Assembly (NCBI GenBank): GCA_000434435.1 | Contig: FR895518.1 | Span: 1 to 13,476, forward strand | Source: Firmicutes bacterium CAG:475 | GTDB taxonomy: Bacteria > Bacillota > Clostridia > Christensenellales > CAG-917 | Length of the DNA: 13,476 nucleotides | Reading direction: 5' to 3' | Part shown: positions 1 to 6,869 of the stretch, piece by piece | Layout: each line of letters starts with the position of its first letter | Numbering within the stretch: position 1 is the first letter of the stretch | The notes under the pieces: generated by a model | What the model saw: the letters and a program-made list of their open reading frames with translations, nothing else | What the model was told of the DNA's origin: nothing | The model's database searches: none | Made by a program: the position numbers and the translations under genes

Positions 1-43
1 GCTCGCCTTCGGCTCGTTTTTCCTTTTCATCGCGATTTTGACG

Positions 44-77
44 AAAGACACGGATTGCTCCGTGTCTTTCTCTTTTT
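44..77 (+). terminator. Rho-independent terminator of an off-window gene
   Basis: A perfect 11-bp stem (AAAGACACGGA at 44-54, TCCGTGTCTTT at 59-69) with a TTGC loop is followed by CTCTTTTT. The T-run is on the plus strand only, so it would end a plus-strand transcript entering from the left of the window. The gene it serves is not visible. Confidence 0.7.
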
Positions 78-128
78 CGCTAGATTGTCTATTTTAAAAA
101 ATATGTTTACCGTGTGCTTTTAAAGTGC

Positions 129-217
129 AATATCACGCACGCTTTGCGTGCATATCACTGTTGCGTAGCAACAATCTCACTGTGCCGTTAGGCACAATAT
201 CACTGCGCCTACGGCGC
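129..217. repeat. Array of four hairpins with a constant linker
   Basis: Four perfect short palindromes stand in a row, each preceded by a near-identical linker. Stems: GCACGC-TTT-GCGTGC (137-151), GTTGC-GTA-GCAAC (160-172), GTGCC-GTTA-GGCAC (182-195) and GCGCC-TAC-GGCGC (205-217). Linkers: AATATCAC (129-136), ATATCACT (152-159), AATCTCACT (173-181) and AATATCACT (196-204). The unit length is 22-23 bp, about two helical turns. The stems differ in sequence while both arms stay complementary, and the linkers stay nearly constant. The last stem touches the TTA that is the stop codon of the minus-strand GtrA gene, so in RNA the array would form its 3' untranslated region. It could be an RNA stability or termination element, a protein-binding array or a mobile palindromic repeat; the sequence does not decide. 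Confidence 0.85.
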
Positions 218-832
218 TTAATCTTCTTCTTTTTTCGCTTTGGGTTTGCGGAACACCACAAACTTTTGCCACATAAATTCAAGTGCAAAGTTGATGATCA
301 TAACCGTGCCTTCGGCGATTATGCCTGCGCCGTCAACGCCGATTGCGTCAACCAAAAGGCTCTTGATTGTGTGAACGTACCACGTTTGGAAAGGATAGAA
401 CGGAACGTAGAACAAAAATGCCAAAACCATTGCTTTGGGAACGTTACCGGCGTCCTTAAAAGTAAACTTGCGGTTGAAGGTGAAGTTCCAAAGTATAGAG
501 GCACAGAGGGCGACGGTGGTGGAAATGAAGGTGACCAAATCCATATCCTCGACGATGAACCGAATGGTTTTTCCGCTTTGAGGAATGACCGCTTGCAAAA
601 TGGAGAAAAGCGCGAGTTGAATGATGCCTGCGCTTGCAGCGCAGAAGGCGTATTTGATAAATTGCAACACGCCTTTTCTTTTCTCTTTTTTTGCATTTTT
701 TTCGGCTTGTTTGAGGCTCGTTTCGTACAAAATTCCTTTTTGCGCTTGGGCAGCCGTATCGTCCGTATCCGCGAGAGTTCCCTCTGCCGTTTGCTGTTCG
801 ATTTCGTCGGTGGTGATTCGATTTTGTTCCAT
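218..832 (-). CDS. GtrA-family membrane protein
   Basis: A 204-residue protein. The first ~54 residues form a charged cytosolic extension (acidic, then Lys-rich). Four hydrophobic helices typical of GtrA proteins follow, at roughly 57-80, 100-118, 133-155 and 168-188. The family signatures WNFTFNRKFTF after helix 2 and a similar aromatic/Lys segment (FMWQKFVVFR) after helix 4 are present. GtrA proteins are linked to polyprenyl-phosphate sugar translocation and cell-surface polysaccharide or teichoic acid decoration; the substrate here is unknown. The start at 832 is supported by AGGAG six bases upstream and a good SigA-type promoter at 854-881. The gene stands alone, divergent from the gerABC operon, with the hairpin array directly after its stop codon. 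The N-terminal extension is longer than in minimal GtrA proteins (~120-140 residues). Confidence 0.85.
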   Translation of the reverse strand: MEQNRITTDEIEQQTAEGTLADTDDTAAQAQKGILYETSLKQAEKNAKKEKRKGVLQFIKYAFCAASAGIIQLALFSILQAVIPQSGKTIRFIVEDMDLVTFISTTVALCASILWNFTFNRKFTFKDAGNVPKAMVLAFLFYVPFYPFQTWYVHTIKSLLVDAIGVDGAGIIAEGTVMIINFALEFMWQKFVVFRKPKAKKEED

Positions 833-853
833 AATAATCTCCTGATAAAAAAC

Positions 854-881
854 AGTGTATCACAACCGGACGAAATGTCAA
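854..881 (-). promoter_or_regulatory. SigA-type promoter of the GtrA gene
   Basis: Read on the minus strand: TTGACA (complement of 876-881), a 16-base spacer, then TACACT (complement of 854-859) preceded by TG-A, an extended -10. The expected transcript start near 847 gives a leader of about 15 bases that contains the AGGAG. This promoter overlaps the in-frame ATG at 875 of the gerA reading frame, which argues against that ATG as the gerA start. Confidence 0.75.
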
Positions 882-909
882 GATATGCGATTTTCGTTTT
901 TGAAACGTC

Positions 910-938
910 GTCGATTTTTTCTTGTGTTTCGCATTATA
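910..938 (+). promoter_or_regulatory. Possible SigG-type promoter of gerABC
   Basis: CATTATA at 932-938 fits the SigG -10 pattern CATWHTA exactly. The -35 at a 17-base spacing (GTCGA, 910-914) matches the GHATR pattern only partly. The placement, 29 bases before the GTG start, is sensible. Transcription of gerA operons by SigG in the forespore is known from Bacillus; here it is inferred from one box and is weak. Confidence 0.3.
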
Positions 939-967
939 AAACCCTTTGTTTTGGCAACAATCAATTT

Positions 968-2398
968 GTGAACATAAACGAATTGCAACAAGATTTACAA
1001 CGCACATTCTCATTCAGCGACGACTTCAAGTGTCGTCGTTTGGACGTTGGCGGCAAACACTGTCTTTTTGCATACATCGACGGCAATATCGACAAAATTT
1101 TACTCGAACAGGACGTGGTGCGTCCTCTCAAAAACTGCGAACGATTAGAAAAGCCCTACCTTCAATCGTTGCAAAATACGGTTGCGTATGCGGACGAAAT
1201 CGAGATCGTGGATATCAAGGATTCACCGCAAAGCGTAGCCTCTTGCGACGTGGCGTTTTTTATCGAGGGCGAGGACAACGCATATATCTTCTCCTTGCGA
1301 AAACCGGCGGCAAGAGCGATAGGCGAACCACCCACTTCGTCTGTTATGAAAGGGCCGCGAGAGGGCTTTATCGAGGAAATAAAAACCAATATGTCCCTCG
1401 TGCGCAAGCGCATAAAATCACCCGACCTCGTTGTGAAAACCTTTGAGGTGGGAAGATACTCTTCGACGACGGTTGCTTTGATGTATATAAGAGGCGTCGC
1501 GGACGAAAAAATCGTCGAACGATTATCGCACAAAATCGAACGTATCGACGTTGACGGAATCGTGGACAGCGCATACGTGCTTTCCTTTATTCAAACCAAA
1601 AAAAATTCATTCTTCATTCAGGCGGGCACAACCGAGAAACCCGACGTTGCATCCGCAAAACTGCTCGAAGGACGCATCGCCCTGATCGTTGACGGCTCGC
1701 CCATCGCAATCACGCTCCCTTACCTGGTTTTCGAGGATGTACAAGACGGCTACGACTACTATTCGGGAGACTGGCGCGCGTCGATGATACGCATGTTCAG
1801 GATGTTCGGCGCACTGTTCACCGTGTTGTTACCCGCGGTGTACATCTCCCTTCAAACGTACCACTTTCAGTTGTTGCCGATAAAGTTTTTGATGACTCTT
1901 ATGGCGGCAACCACCAACATACCCTTTCCGCCGGCAATCGAGATGCTGCTGGTGCTCACGCTGTTCGAAGTGCTCAATCAGGCGTCTATTCGCATGCCCA
2001 GATACTTCGGCATATCGCTGTCCGTCGTCGGCGCGATAGTGCTGGGTGACACTGCGGTCAAATCGGGGCTTATCTCGTCGCCGTCCGTTCTTGTCGTAGC
2101 CCTGTCGGCAATAGGCATATTTTGTGTGCCCGATCAAGTGGGCGCGATGTCCATACTACGTTTTTTGTATTTGTGCATAAGCGCAGTGCTGGGCTTTGTG
2201 GGCGTGATAATCCTCACGATAATCTTAGTCGCATACCTCTCTTCCCTGGAAAATTTCGGCACGCCGTATCTTGCGCCTTATGCTCCGAGAATATCCCCCG
2301 ACCTTCAAGACGGAATATTGAAAGCGGACTCCTCGTCAATGGAGTTGCGTCCCTATTCCATCCCCACGCAAAACCGCCGACGCATCAACAAAAAGTGA
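968..2398 (+). CDS. Spore germination protein GerA family (A subunit)
   Basis: A subunit of a Ger-type germinant receptor in the spore inner membrane; the complex senses small nutrients and triggers germination. From the chosen GTG it is 476 residues, near the family's usual ~480-520. Residues 1 to ~270 form the soluble N-terminal region, beginning in the family style (INELQQDL, later FAYIDGNIDK, then VRPL). The C-terminal third is membrane-embedded (about five helices) and carries the diagnostic IPFPPAIEML block near residue 319, followed by FEVLNQASIRMPR. The reading frame is open far upstream to 125, but that part is antisense to the GtrA gene. An ATG at 875 exists but sits on the GtrA promoter. 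GTG 968 gives the best family-like N-terminus but has no clear Shine-Dalgarno sequence, so the start is uncertain. It is first in an operon with gerB and gerC. The subtype, and hence the germinant, cannot be read. Confidence 0.9.
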   Translation: MNINELQQDLQRTFSFSDDFKCRRLDVGGKHCLFAYIDGNIDKILLEQDVVRPLKNCERLEKPYLQSLQNTVAYADEIEIVDIKDSPQSVASCDVAFFIEGEDNAYIFSLRKPAARAIGEPPTSSVMKGPREGFIEEIKTNMSLVRKRIKSPDLVVKTFEVGRYSSTTVALMYIRGVADEKIVERLSHKIERIDVDGIVDSAYVLSFIQTKKNSFFIQAGTTEKPDVASAKLLEGRIALIVDGSPIAITLPYLVFEDVQDGYDYYSGDWRASMIRMFRMFGALFTVLLPAVYISLQTYHFQLLPIKFLMTLMAATTNIPFPPAIEMLLVLTLFEVLNQASIRMPRYFGISLSVVGAIVLGDTAVKSGLISSPSVLVVALSAIGIFCVPDQVGAMSILRFLYLCISAVLGFVGVIILTIILVAYLSSLENFGTPYLAPYAPRISPDLQDGILKADSSSMELRPYSIPTQNRRRINKK

Positions 2399-2417
2399 CA
2401 CAATAAAAGGTTTATAT

Positions 2418-3632
2418 ATGAACAACGGCACAATAAAACACGGATTACGCAAAAATCTGCCTTTGGGCACAATATACAATTCGCAAGCCGCCGCAATCAT
2501 AGTTGCGGTCGGTTTTGCTTTTAAATTATCGTCCGCGCCCGGTATAATTTCGGCGGATTTCGGCTCGTCAACATTTTGGATATTCCTTTCATTCACTGCT
2601 TTGGAAATGCTGTGCGCAATCTTTATTTTCGCTTTTACAAATATGGGCGGCGACGGGCTTTTGCGCGCGACGAATAACTTCCTATACAAAATCGTTTGTC
2701 TTGCGGCGTCTTGTTGGATGTGCTTGAAAACGGTGTTTTATTTTTGTTATTGCACCTCCTATCTCACGCACGAATTGTTTACGGGCACACAGCCTTTTCT
2801 CATATACGTTATGTTTCTTTTGCCGGTGGTGTATCTGGGCATAAAAGGCACTCGTTCGATTGCAAGAAGTTGCGAATTGTTTGCACCTCTGTTTTTGGCG
2901 GTGATAATTCTCAACCTTGCCTTTTTGGACTCGGATATGGACTTCGGAAGAAATTTGCCCGTATTTTCAAAAGCCCCCGGGGAGTTGTTGCTTGCAATGC
3001 CTCGATACGGATTGTGGCTGGGGGATTTGTTCCCTTTCGTTTTCGTAAGGTTGCGCAACAAAAAAATGCCTTATCTCACTCTCGGCATAGCATCCACGTG
3101 GACGATTGCAAATTTAATCGTGCTTATAGGCGTCGCACTTTACGGCAACGCGCTGAAAATGGTCAAAGATTTGCTCATCCACATTGCAAGTTTCAACCAA
3201 TTATCCCTCGAAATCGGCAGAATGGAGTGGACCAATCTCTTTGCGATAATCCTGATGTCGCTCTACTCTCTCTCTTTTCTTTTCGACGGTGCAAACGAGG
3301 CGTGCAAACGCGCGCTGGGCACGTCCCTACCCTCGAAAATAATATGTCCGACGGCGGTGCTATGCTCGGCAATGTTTTCCTCGTCGCTACAAGAGGTAAC
3401 GGACGTTGCACTCGGAACGTTCGGTTACGTATTGAGTGCGGTTGCAATCCTTTTCCCGATTGCTCTTTTCGCGATTGCAAAAGTTCAAAAGACGTTGCGT
3501 CCGCACTTGTACGCGTGCCTCGACGCCGAATACGAGCATGACACGCAAATGCGTCAAATGCCCGACAGTAAAGAGGACGGCGTGTTGTTTTCACAAAAGC
3601 AAACCTCGTTCCGAAAAGGAGAAGCACAATGA
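2418..3632 (+). CDS. Spore germination permease GerB family (B subunit)
   Basis: B subunit of the germinant receptor, 404 residues, related to the amino acid/polyamine (APC) transporter superfamily and thought to bind the germinant. About ten hydrophobic segments span residues ~15-355. The N-terminal LGTIYNSQAAAIIVAVGF and the loop with a conserved-type GIKGTRSIARSCELFAP stretch are typical of GerAB/spore permease proteins. A hydrophilic tail of about 50 residues (from ~355), rich in Gln, Lys and Asp, is longer than usual and probably cytosolic. The ATG at 2418 is preceded by AAAGG at seven bases and lies 19 bases after the gerA stop. Its stop overlaps the gerC start by four bases (ATGA), which indicates translational coupling. 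Confidence 0.88.
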   Translation: MNNGTIKHGLRKNLPLGTIYNSQAAAIIVAVGFAFKLSSAPGIISADFGSSTFWIFLSFTALEMLCAIFIFAFTNMGGDGLLRATNNFLYKIVCLAASCWMCLKTVFYFCYCTSYLTHELFTGTQPFLIYVMFLLPVVYLGIKGTRSIARSCELFAPLFLAVIILNLAFLDSDMDFGRNLPVFSKAPGELLLAMPRYGLWLGDLFPFVFVRLRNKKMPYLTLGIASTWTIANLIVLIGVALYGNALKMVKDLLIHIASFNQLSLEIGRMEWTNLFAIILMSLYSLSFLFDGANEACKRALGTSLPSKIICPTAVLCSAMFSSSLQEVTDVALGTFGYVLSAVAILFPIALFAIAKVQKTLRPHLYACLDAEYEHDTQMRQMPDSKEDGVLFSQKQTSFRKGEAQ

Positions 3633-4780
3633 AAAAACTCAATATTTCCTCCTATCTCATGCGCACCAAATGGTTTGTGCTTTTGACGATAGCAATCTTT
3701 CTCGTCGTATTCGGCAGAATGGTTGAAACACCCTCTCTGTCGAAATCCGCCGTGGTGTTGGGGATCGGCATAGACTACGACAAAGCCACCTCGCAATTCG
3801 AGGTCAGCGCGCAATCGGTTTTGGTAGGTTCGTCAAGCGGCGACACGGGCGAAACGAGCTACGTTTGCACCACCGCAAAGGGCAACTCGATTGCCGGTGC
3901 AATGGACGTAATTTCGCGCAAAACGGGTTTAATCATATCGCTTTCGCACTGTAACGTGCTTTTTATGTCAACGTCTGCGTTCGAGCTTGACCATATGCAA
4001 CTCATATATCCGCTCACCGGAATGTACGCTTTACCCGAGCAGACCATCATCGTAACGGGGGACAAATCCCCTTCCGAAATGCTGTCTTTGCGTATAGGCA
4101 CAACCATAAGTTCGCCATTCTTTTTACAGCAAGCGCTTGTCAACGAAGAGGGTTCGGACGGCATGATTCGCACCACCGCAAAAGATTTTTTGGCGCGCTC
4201 GCTTTCACCCAGCAAAGCCAACGTCGTGCCGTATATCGTTGCAAAAACAACCTCGCCGCCTCTCTACGAAACGGGTGGAGAAGAAGACGTTTTCGAATTC
4301 GACATATCGCGCGCAATGGTTTTTGACGAGAGAGCAAGCCGCATCCTCGACAACGAATACGCCGAGATTCTTGCAATATATCACAGCCACGACGTAACCG
4401 GCACGCTCAACTACACCGCAAAAGACGGCGGTACGATTGAGTTTAAAATCCTCAAAAAAGACGTAAAAGTCAAGGCAAACGGACGAGCTATCACTGCCGA
4501 TATTAAGCTGTCGGCAGACCTTGCGGACGTGCAAAAAATCAAAACCGACGAGGTGATAACACCCGCCGACGAAATCGTAAAACGATATGCCTCCGCCCTT
4601 GAAAAAGACGTTGAAAGACGACTTGTCGAAATGTACGAATTGTCAAAGCAAATCAACGTGGATTTTTTGTCTTTGCAATCAAAAGCCTATCAATCTGTCG
4701 GGCGCAATCTGGAAGACGACTGCCTAAGCACCTTGACGTTCACCCCGAAAGTTACGATTTCCGTGCGCGAATCGGGATAA
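3629..4780 (+). CDS. Spore germination protein Ger(x)C family (C subunit), no lipobox
   Basis: C subunit of the germinant receptor, 383 residues, a usual length for GerAC proteins. One hydrophobic segment (about residues 15-30) is followed by the family start of the mature domain, AVVLGIGIDYD (41-51). Later come the typical GerC features: a central region containing ALPEQTIIVTGD and a C-terminal domain with amphipathic helices ending around 360. GerC proteins are normally lipoproteins with a lipobox cysteine just before the mature domain. Here the corresponding stretch reads FGRMVETPSLSKS and contains no cysteine; the first Cys is near residue 86. The protein is therefore probably held by an uncleaved signal anchor. 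AGGAG lies upstream of the ATG, and the ATGA overlap with gerB supports the start and co-translation. Confidence 0.88.
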   Translation: MKKLNISSYLMRTKWFVLLTIAIFLVVFGRMVETPSLSKSAVVLGIGIDYDKATSQFEVSAQSVLVGSSSGDTGETSYVCTTAKGNSIAGAMDVISRKTGLIISLSHCNVLFMSTSAFELDHMQLIYPLTGMYALPEQTIIVTGDKSPSEMLSLRIGTTISSPFFLQQALVNEEGSDGMIRTTAKDFLARSLSPSKANVVPYIVAKTTSPPLYETGGEEDVFEFDISRAMVFDERASRILDNEYAEILAIYHSHDVTGTLNYTAKDGGTIEFKILKKDVKVKANGRAITADIKLSADLADVQKIKTDEVITPADEIVKRYASALEKDVERRLVEMYELSKQINVDFLSLQSKAYQSVGRNLEDDCLSTLTFTPKVTISVRESG

Positions 4781-4811
4781 TTGCCTCGCATTTACACCGA
4801 ATTTGCAACGT

Positions 4812-4834
4812 ATGCCGCAATTCGATTGCGGCAT
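4812..4834 (+). terminator. Hairpin downstream of gerC
   Basis: A perfect 10-bp stem ATGCCGCAAT / ATTGCGGCAT with a TCG loop lies 32 bases after the gerC stop. Only TTT-CCC follows, so the U-tract is poor. It is a probable operon-end terminator or 3' stabilising stem. Confidence 0.5.
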
Positions 4835-4906
4835 TTCCCGTTGCCAAAACGGCGGCTTATTCACGTTTTTTCGCAAAAAATCAATATACTGCCGTAGAGG
4901 TGAATT

Positions 4907-5278
4907 ATGGATTTTCTTATGCCCGACGACGCTACGGCGCAAAAAATGTGCGAAGAATACGCGTCTTGTCTGAAAAACAAAGCGCACTCTCTTGCCTACA
5001 TAAACGAACCCCCGCTCGACAAAACGGAGCAAAACCCTTCTTTAAACAAAACCGACGTTTCCGAAAAAACGGCAAACGGCATTGAACAACAACCGTTGCG
5101 TCCGCATATTTCGCACGCGTGCGATATAAAAGTTTTATTTCTTTACATTGTTGTGATTTTGGGATATAATGCAAGGTATGGAACTCAAATTTATGACACC
5201 GACGGAGGTGTGGGAGGGCTTCGACGCATGCAAAGCGCCTTTGGAAGCCTCAATCATCTCGTGTCAGACAACGGATAA
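4907..5278 (+). CDS. Possible small hypothetical protein
   Basis: I do not recognise this 123-residue reading frame. The ATG follows GAGGTGA, a good ribosome site four bases upstream, and a TATACT box lies at 4885-4890. The first ~65 residues are polar and look more protein-like than the Arg-rich alternative frame. A hydrophobic stretch (VLFLYIVVILGY, about residues 75-86) could be a membrane segment. Against it, the last third runs over the strong promoter at 5142-5170 and about 100 bases into the next gene in another frame. It may be a real small membrane protein, a decayed gene, or a chance frame. Confidence 0.4.
   Translation: MDFLMPDDATAQKMCEEYASCLKNKAHSLAYINEPPLDKTEQNPSLNKTDVSEKTANGIEQQPLRPHISHACDIKVLFLYIVVILGYNARYGTQIYDTDGGVGGLRRMQSAFGSLNHLVSDNG
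5111..5138. repeat. Two adjacent palindromes upstream of a promoter
   Basis: TCGCACGCGTGCGA (5111-5124) is a perfect 14-bp palindrome. ATAAAA-G-TTTTAT (5126-5138) is a second inverted repeat directly after it. They end four bases before the -35 box at 5142. They could be an operator, or a terminator of upstream transcription (the GC-rich palindrome is followed by an AT-rich stretch). Confidence 0.45.
5142..5170 (+). promoter_or_regulatory. Strong SigA-type promoter, leaderless layout
   Basis: TTTACA (5142-5147), a 17-base spacer, then a perfect TATAAT (5165-5170). The expected start of transcription is about 5177-5178, which coincides with the ATG at 5178. The ATG at 5169 lies inside the -10 box and cannot be on this transcript. 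Confidence 0.8.
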
Positions 5279-6836
5279 TTTTGTTTGCGAAAAGCAAACT
5301 TTCACGGCGGACACCTCGAAAGAGGGACGTATTCGCATATGCTGCAACGTCTATTACGACGCGCGTTGGCAAGACGCTCGCCCGGCAATTTTGCTGTTGC
5401 CGTCCTTTGAAAATCCCCACTCGCAAGACGCCGTTCGCCTTCTCGTAGAAGAAGGTTTCGTCACTTGCGCACTTGATTTTTGCGGAGTTTTCGAGGACAC
5501 GAAAACGGCATATCCGTCCGATTTGAGTTTTGCACGCTACCCCGATTGCAAAGCGCGTCTTGACGACATCGAAAACACGGCGCGCAACACACCGTGGTTC
5601 GTGTGGGCAAAAGTTGCAAGAAGAGCGATAAGTTTGCTTCAAGAACAAAGCATCGTTTCAAGAGATCATATCGGCGTTTTGGGTTTCGGCATAGGCGCGC
5701 AACTTGCGTGGATGGTTGCAGGCACGGACAAAAGAGTTTGCGCCATGTGCGCCGTCAACGGCGGAGGTTATCGCTGGGCGGAACACAACGCGAGATTTTT
5801 GGGAAGCGATATTCCGTCCGGTGACGTACAACTTGCCTATTCGACGGGCGTAGGAGCGGAAACGTACGCCATGTTTATCTCCTGTCCCACCCTTGCCGTC
5901 GTGACGAGTGATTCCGTTCAATGCGACATAGACCGAATCGGCGACATGCTTGATCTCGTAAAATCGGACGTGAAGCAACTTATAGTGTCCGAGTCTTGCG
6001 ACATACAAATCACAAACGCCGCGTATCGCGCGCTTATATTGTGGCTTCGCGCGCATCTTGCAAGCAATTCGCCGTCTATCGAGCCTTCAATGCGCTTCGA
6101 AGCGACGGACGGCAAACTTTACGTCAAGATAAACACCGCCAAAAAAGCGGAAAAACGCACGCTGTACGTGAGCTACGGCGAGCCGTCGTCGCGTCAAAGA
6201 TACTGGAAGTCATTTGACGTAAAACAAAAGGTGGGCGAACACGAATACGTGTGCGACGTGCCCGTTTACGACACGGAAGAACTCATCGTCGCCTACGCAA
6301 CTTTCGTATATCCCGACTCGAACATAATTTCTACGAAAGCATCAGGCATCATTCCCGCAAAACACAACGTGCAAAACGTCGAAACGACGCCCAGAATTTC
6401 AAACATAATCTACGACGGCAGTATGGGCGTAGGCGAATTTGTGGCAAAAACCGATGAGGCTCTTCTTGACGACAACGCACTTTCCGTTGCGGAAGGACCT
6501 TTTGCGATAAACGGCATAACCCTTGCAAAAGGCAATCTGATTCTTTTCAGAAGCATACAAGAGATGACGTCGATAAACCGCTCTGCGATCTTGCACATCG
6601 ACGCTTACTCAAAAGACGAAAGACCGCTCAACGTGACGGTGTACACCTACCCCGACTTCAAAAAATATACCGCGCGCACAACTCTGAAAGGCGGCGAGTT
6701 TTGGCAAAAACTTCTCTTTGAAACCGCCGATTTCAAGAGCGAAGAAGGGCGCACGCTCTCCTCGTTCTCCATTGTGAAAACAATCGTCGCGGAAGACGTT
6801 GACGGCGTTGTGCTAAACAACTTTTTGTGGATTTGA
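5178..6836 (+). CDS. Alpha/beta-hydrolase-like protein, probably non-catalytic
   Basis: A 552-residue protein. Residues ~55-295 resemble an alpha/beta hydrolase of the acyl-peptidase / dienelactone hydrolase type: AILLLPSF (70-77) where the oxyanion strand is expected, a strand-helix segment near 90-105, then IGVLGFGIGAQLAW (165-178) where the nucleophile elbow GxSxG belongs. The elbow reads G-F-G-I-G, so the catalytic serine is replaced by Gly171. The late segment that should carry the histidine reads SESCDIQITN (271-280) before the usual helix ALILWLRAHL, with no His. Residues ~300-552 look like a beta-rich C-terminal region, as in CocE/NonD-like two-domain hydrolases, but I cannot assign it. 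No signal peptide is seen, so it is probably cytosolic. The start is placed at 5178 rather than 5169 because the latter lies inside the -10 box. No Shine-Dalgarno is present, so initiation is probably leaderless. The function is unknown; a binding or regulatory role is inference. Confidence 0.75.
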   Translation: MELKFMTPTEVWEGFDACKAPLEASIISCQTTDNFVCEKQTFTADTSKEGRIRICCNVYYDARWQDARPAILLLPSFENPHSQDAVRLLVEEGFVTCALDFCGVFEDTKTAYPSDLSFARYPDCKARLDDIENTARNTPWFVWAKVARRAISLLQEQSIVSRDHIGVLGFGIGAQLAWMVAGTDKRVCAMCAVNGGGYRWAEHNARFLGSDIPSGDVQLAYSTGVGAETYAMFISCPTLAVVTSDSVQCDIDRIGDMLDLVKSDVKQLIVSESCDIQITNAAYRALILWLRAHLASNSPSIEPSMRFEATDGKLYVKINTAKKAEKRTLYVSYGEPSSRQRYWKSFDVKQKVGEHEYVCDVPVYDTEELIVAYATFVYPDSNIISTKASGIIPAKHNVQNVETTPRISNIIYDGSMGVGEFVAKTDEALLDDNALSVAEGPFAINGITLAKGNLILFRSIQEMTSINRSAILHIDAYSKDERPLNVTVYTYPDFKKYTARTTLKGGEFWQKLLFETADFKSEEGRTLSSFSIVKTIVAEDVDGVVLNNFLWI

Positions 6837-6858
6837 AAATAATACGCAAATTCCGCAA

Positions 6859-6864
6859 TATACT
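6859..6864 (+). promoter_or_regulatory. Possible -10 box for the signal peptidase gene
   Basis: TATACT ends five bases before the ATG at 6870, and no Shine-Dalgarno precedes that ATG, which again fits a leaderless start. The only -35-like match, TTGAAA at 6833-6838, is 20 bases away, longer than ideal. Confidence 0.35.
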
Positions 6865-6869
6865 TTGAT

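Noticed and set aside
1..110. Open frame at the left edge reading LAFGSFFLFIAILTKDTD and onward
   Set aside because: It looks like a membrane segment, but it would have to translate through the strong terminator hairpin at 44-77, and no start is in view. It is too short to support.
125..967. Upstream extension of the gerA reading frame, open from 125
   Set aside because: It is antisense to the GtrA gene, runs through the hairpin array, and its ATG at 875 lies on the GtrA promoter. The protein becomes GerA-like only from about 968.
4900..5085. 61-residue ORF overlapping the small ORF at 4907
   Set aside because: Arg/Lys-rich composition typical of a shadow frame, and its ATG lacks the spacing to the ribosome site that the ATG at 4907 has.
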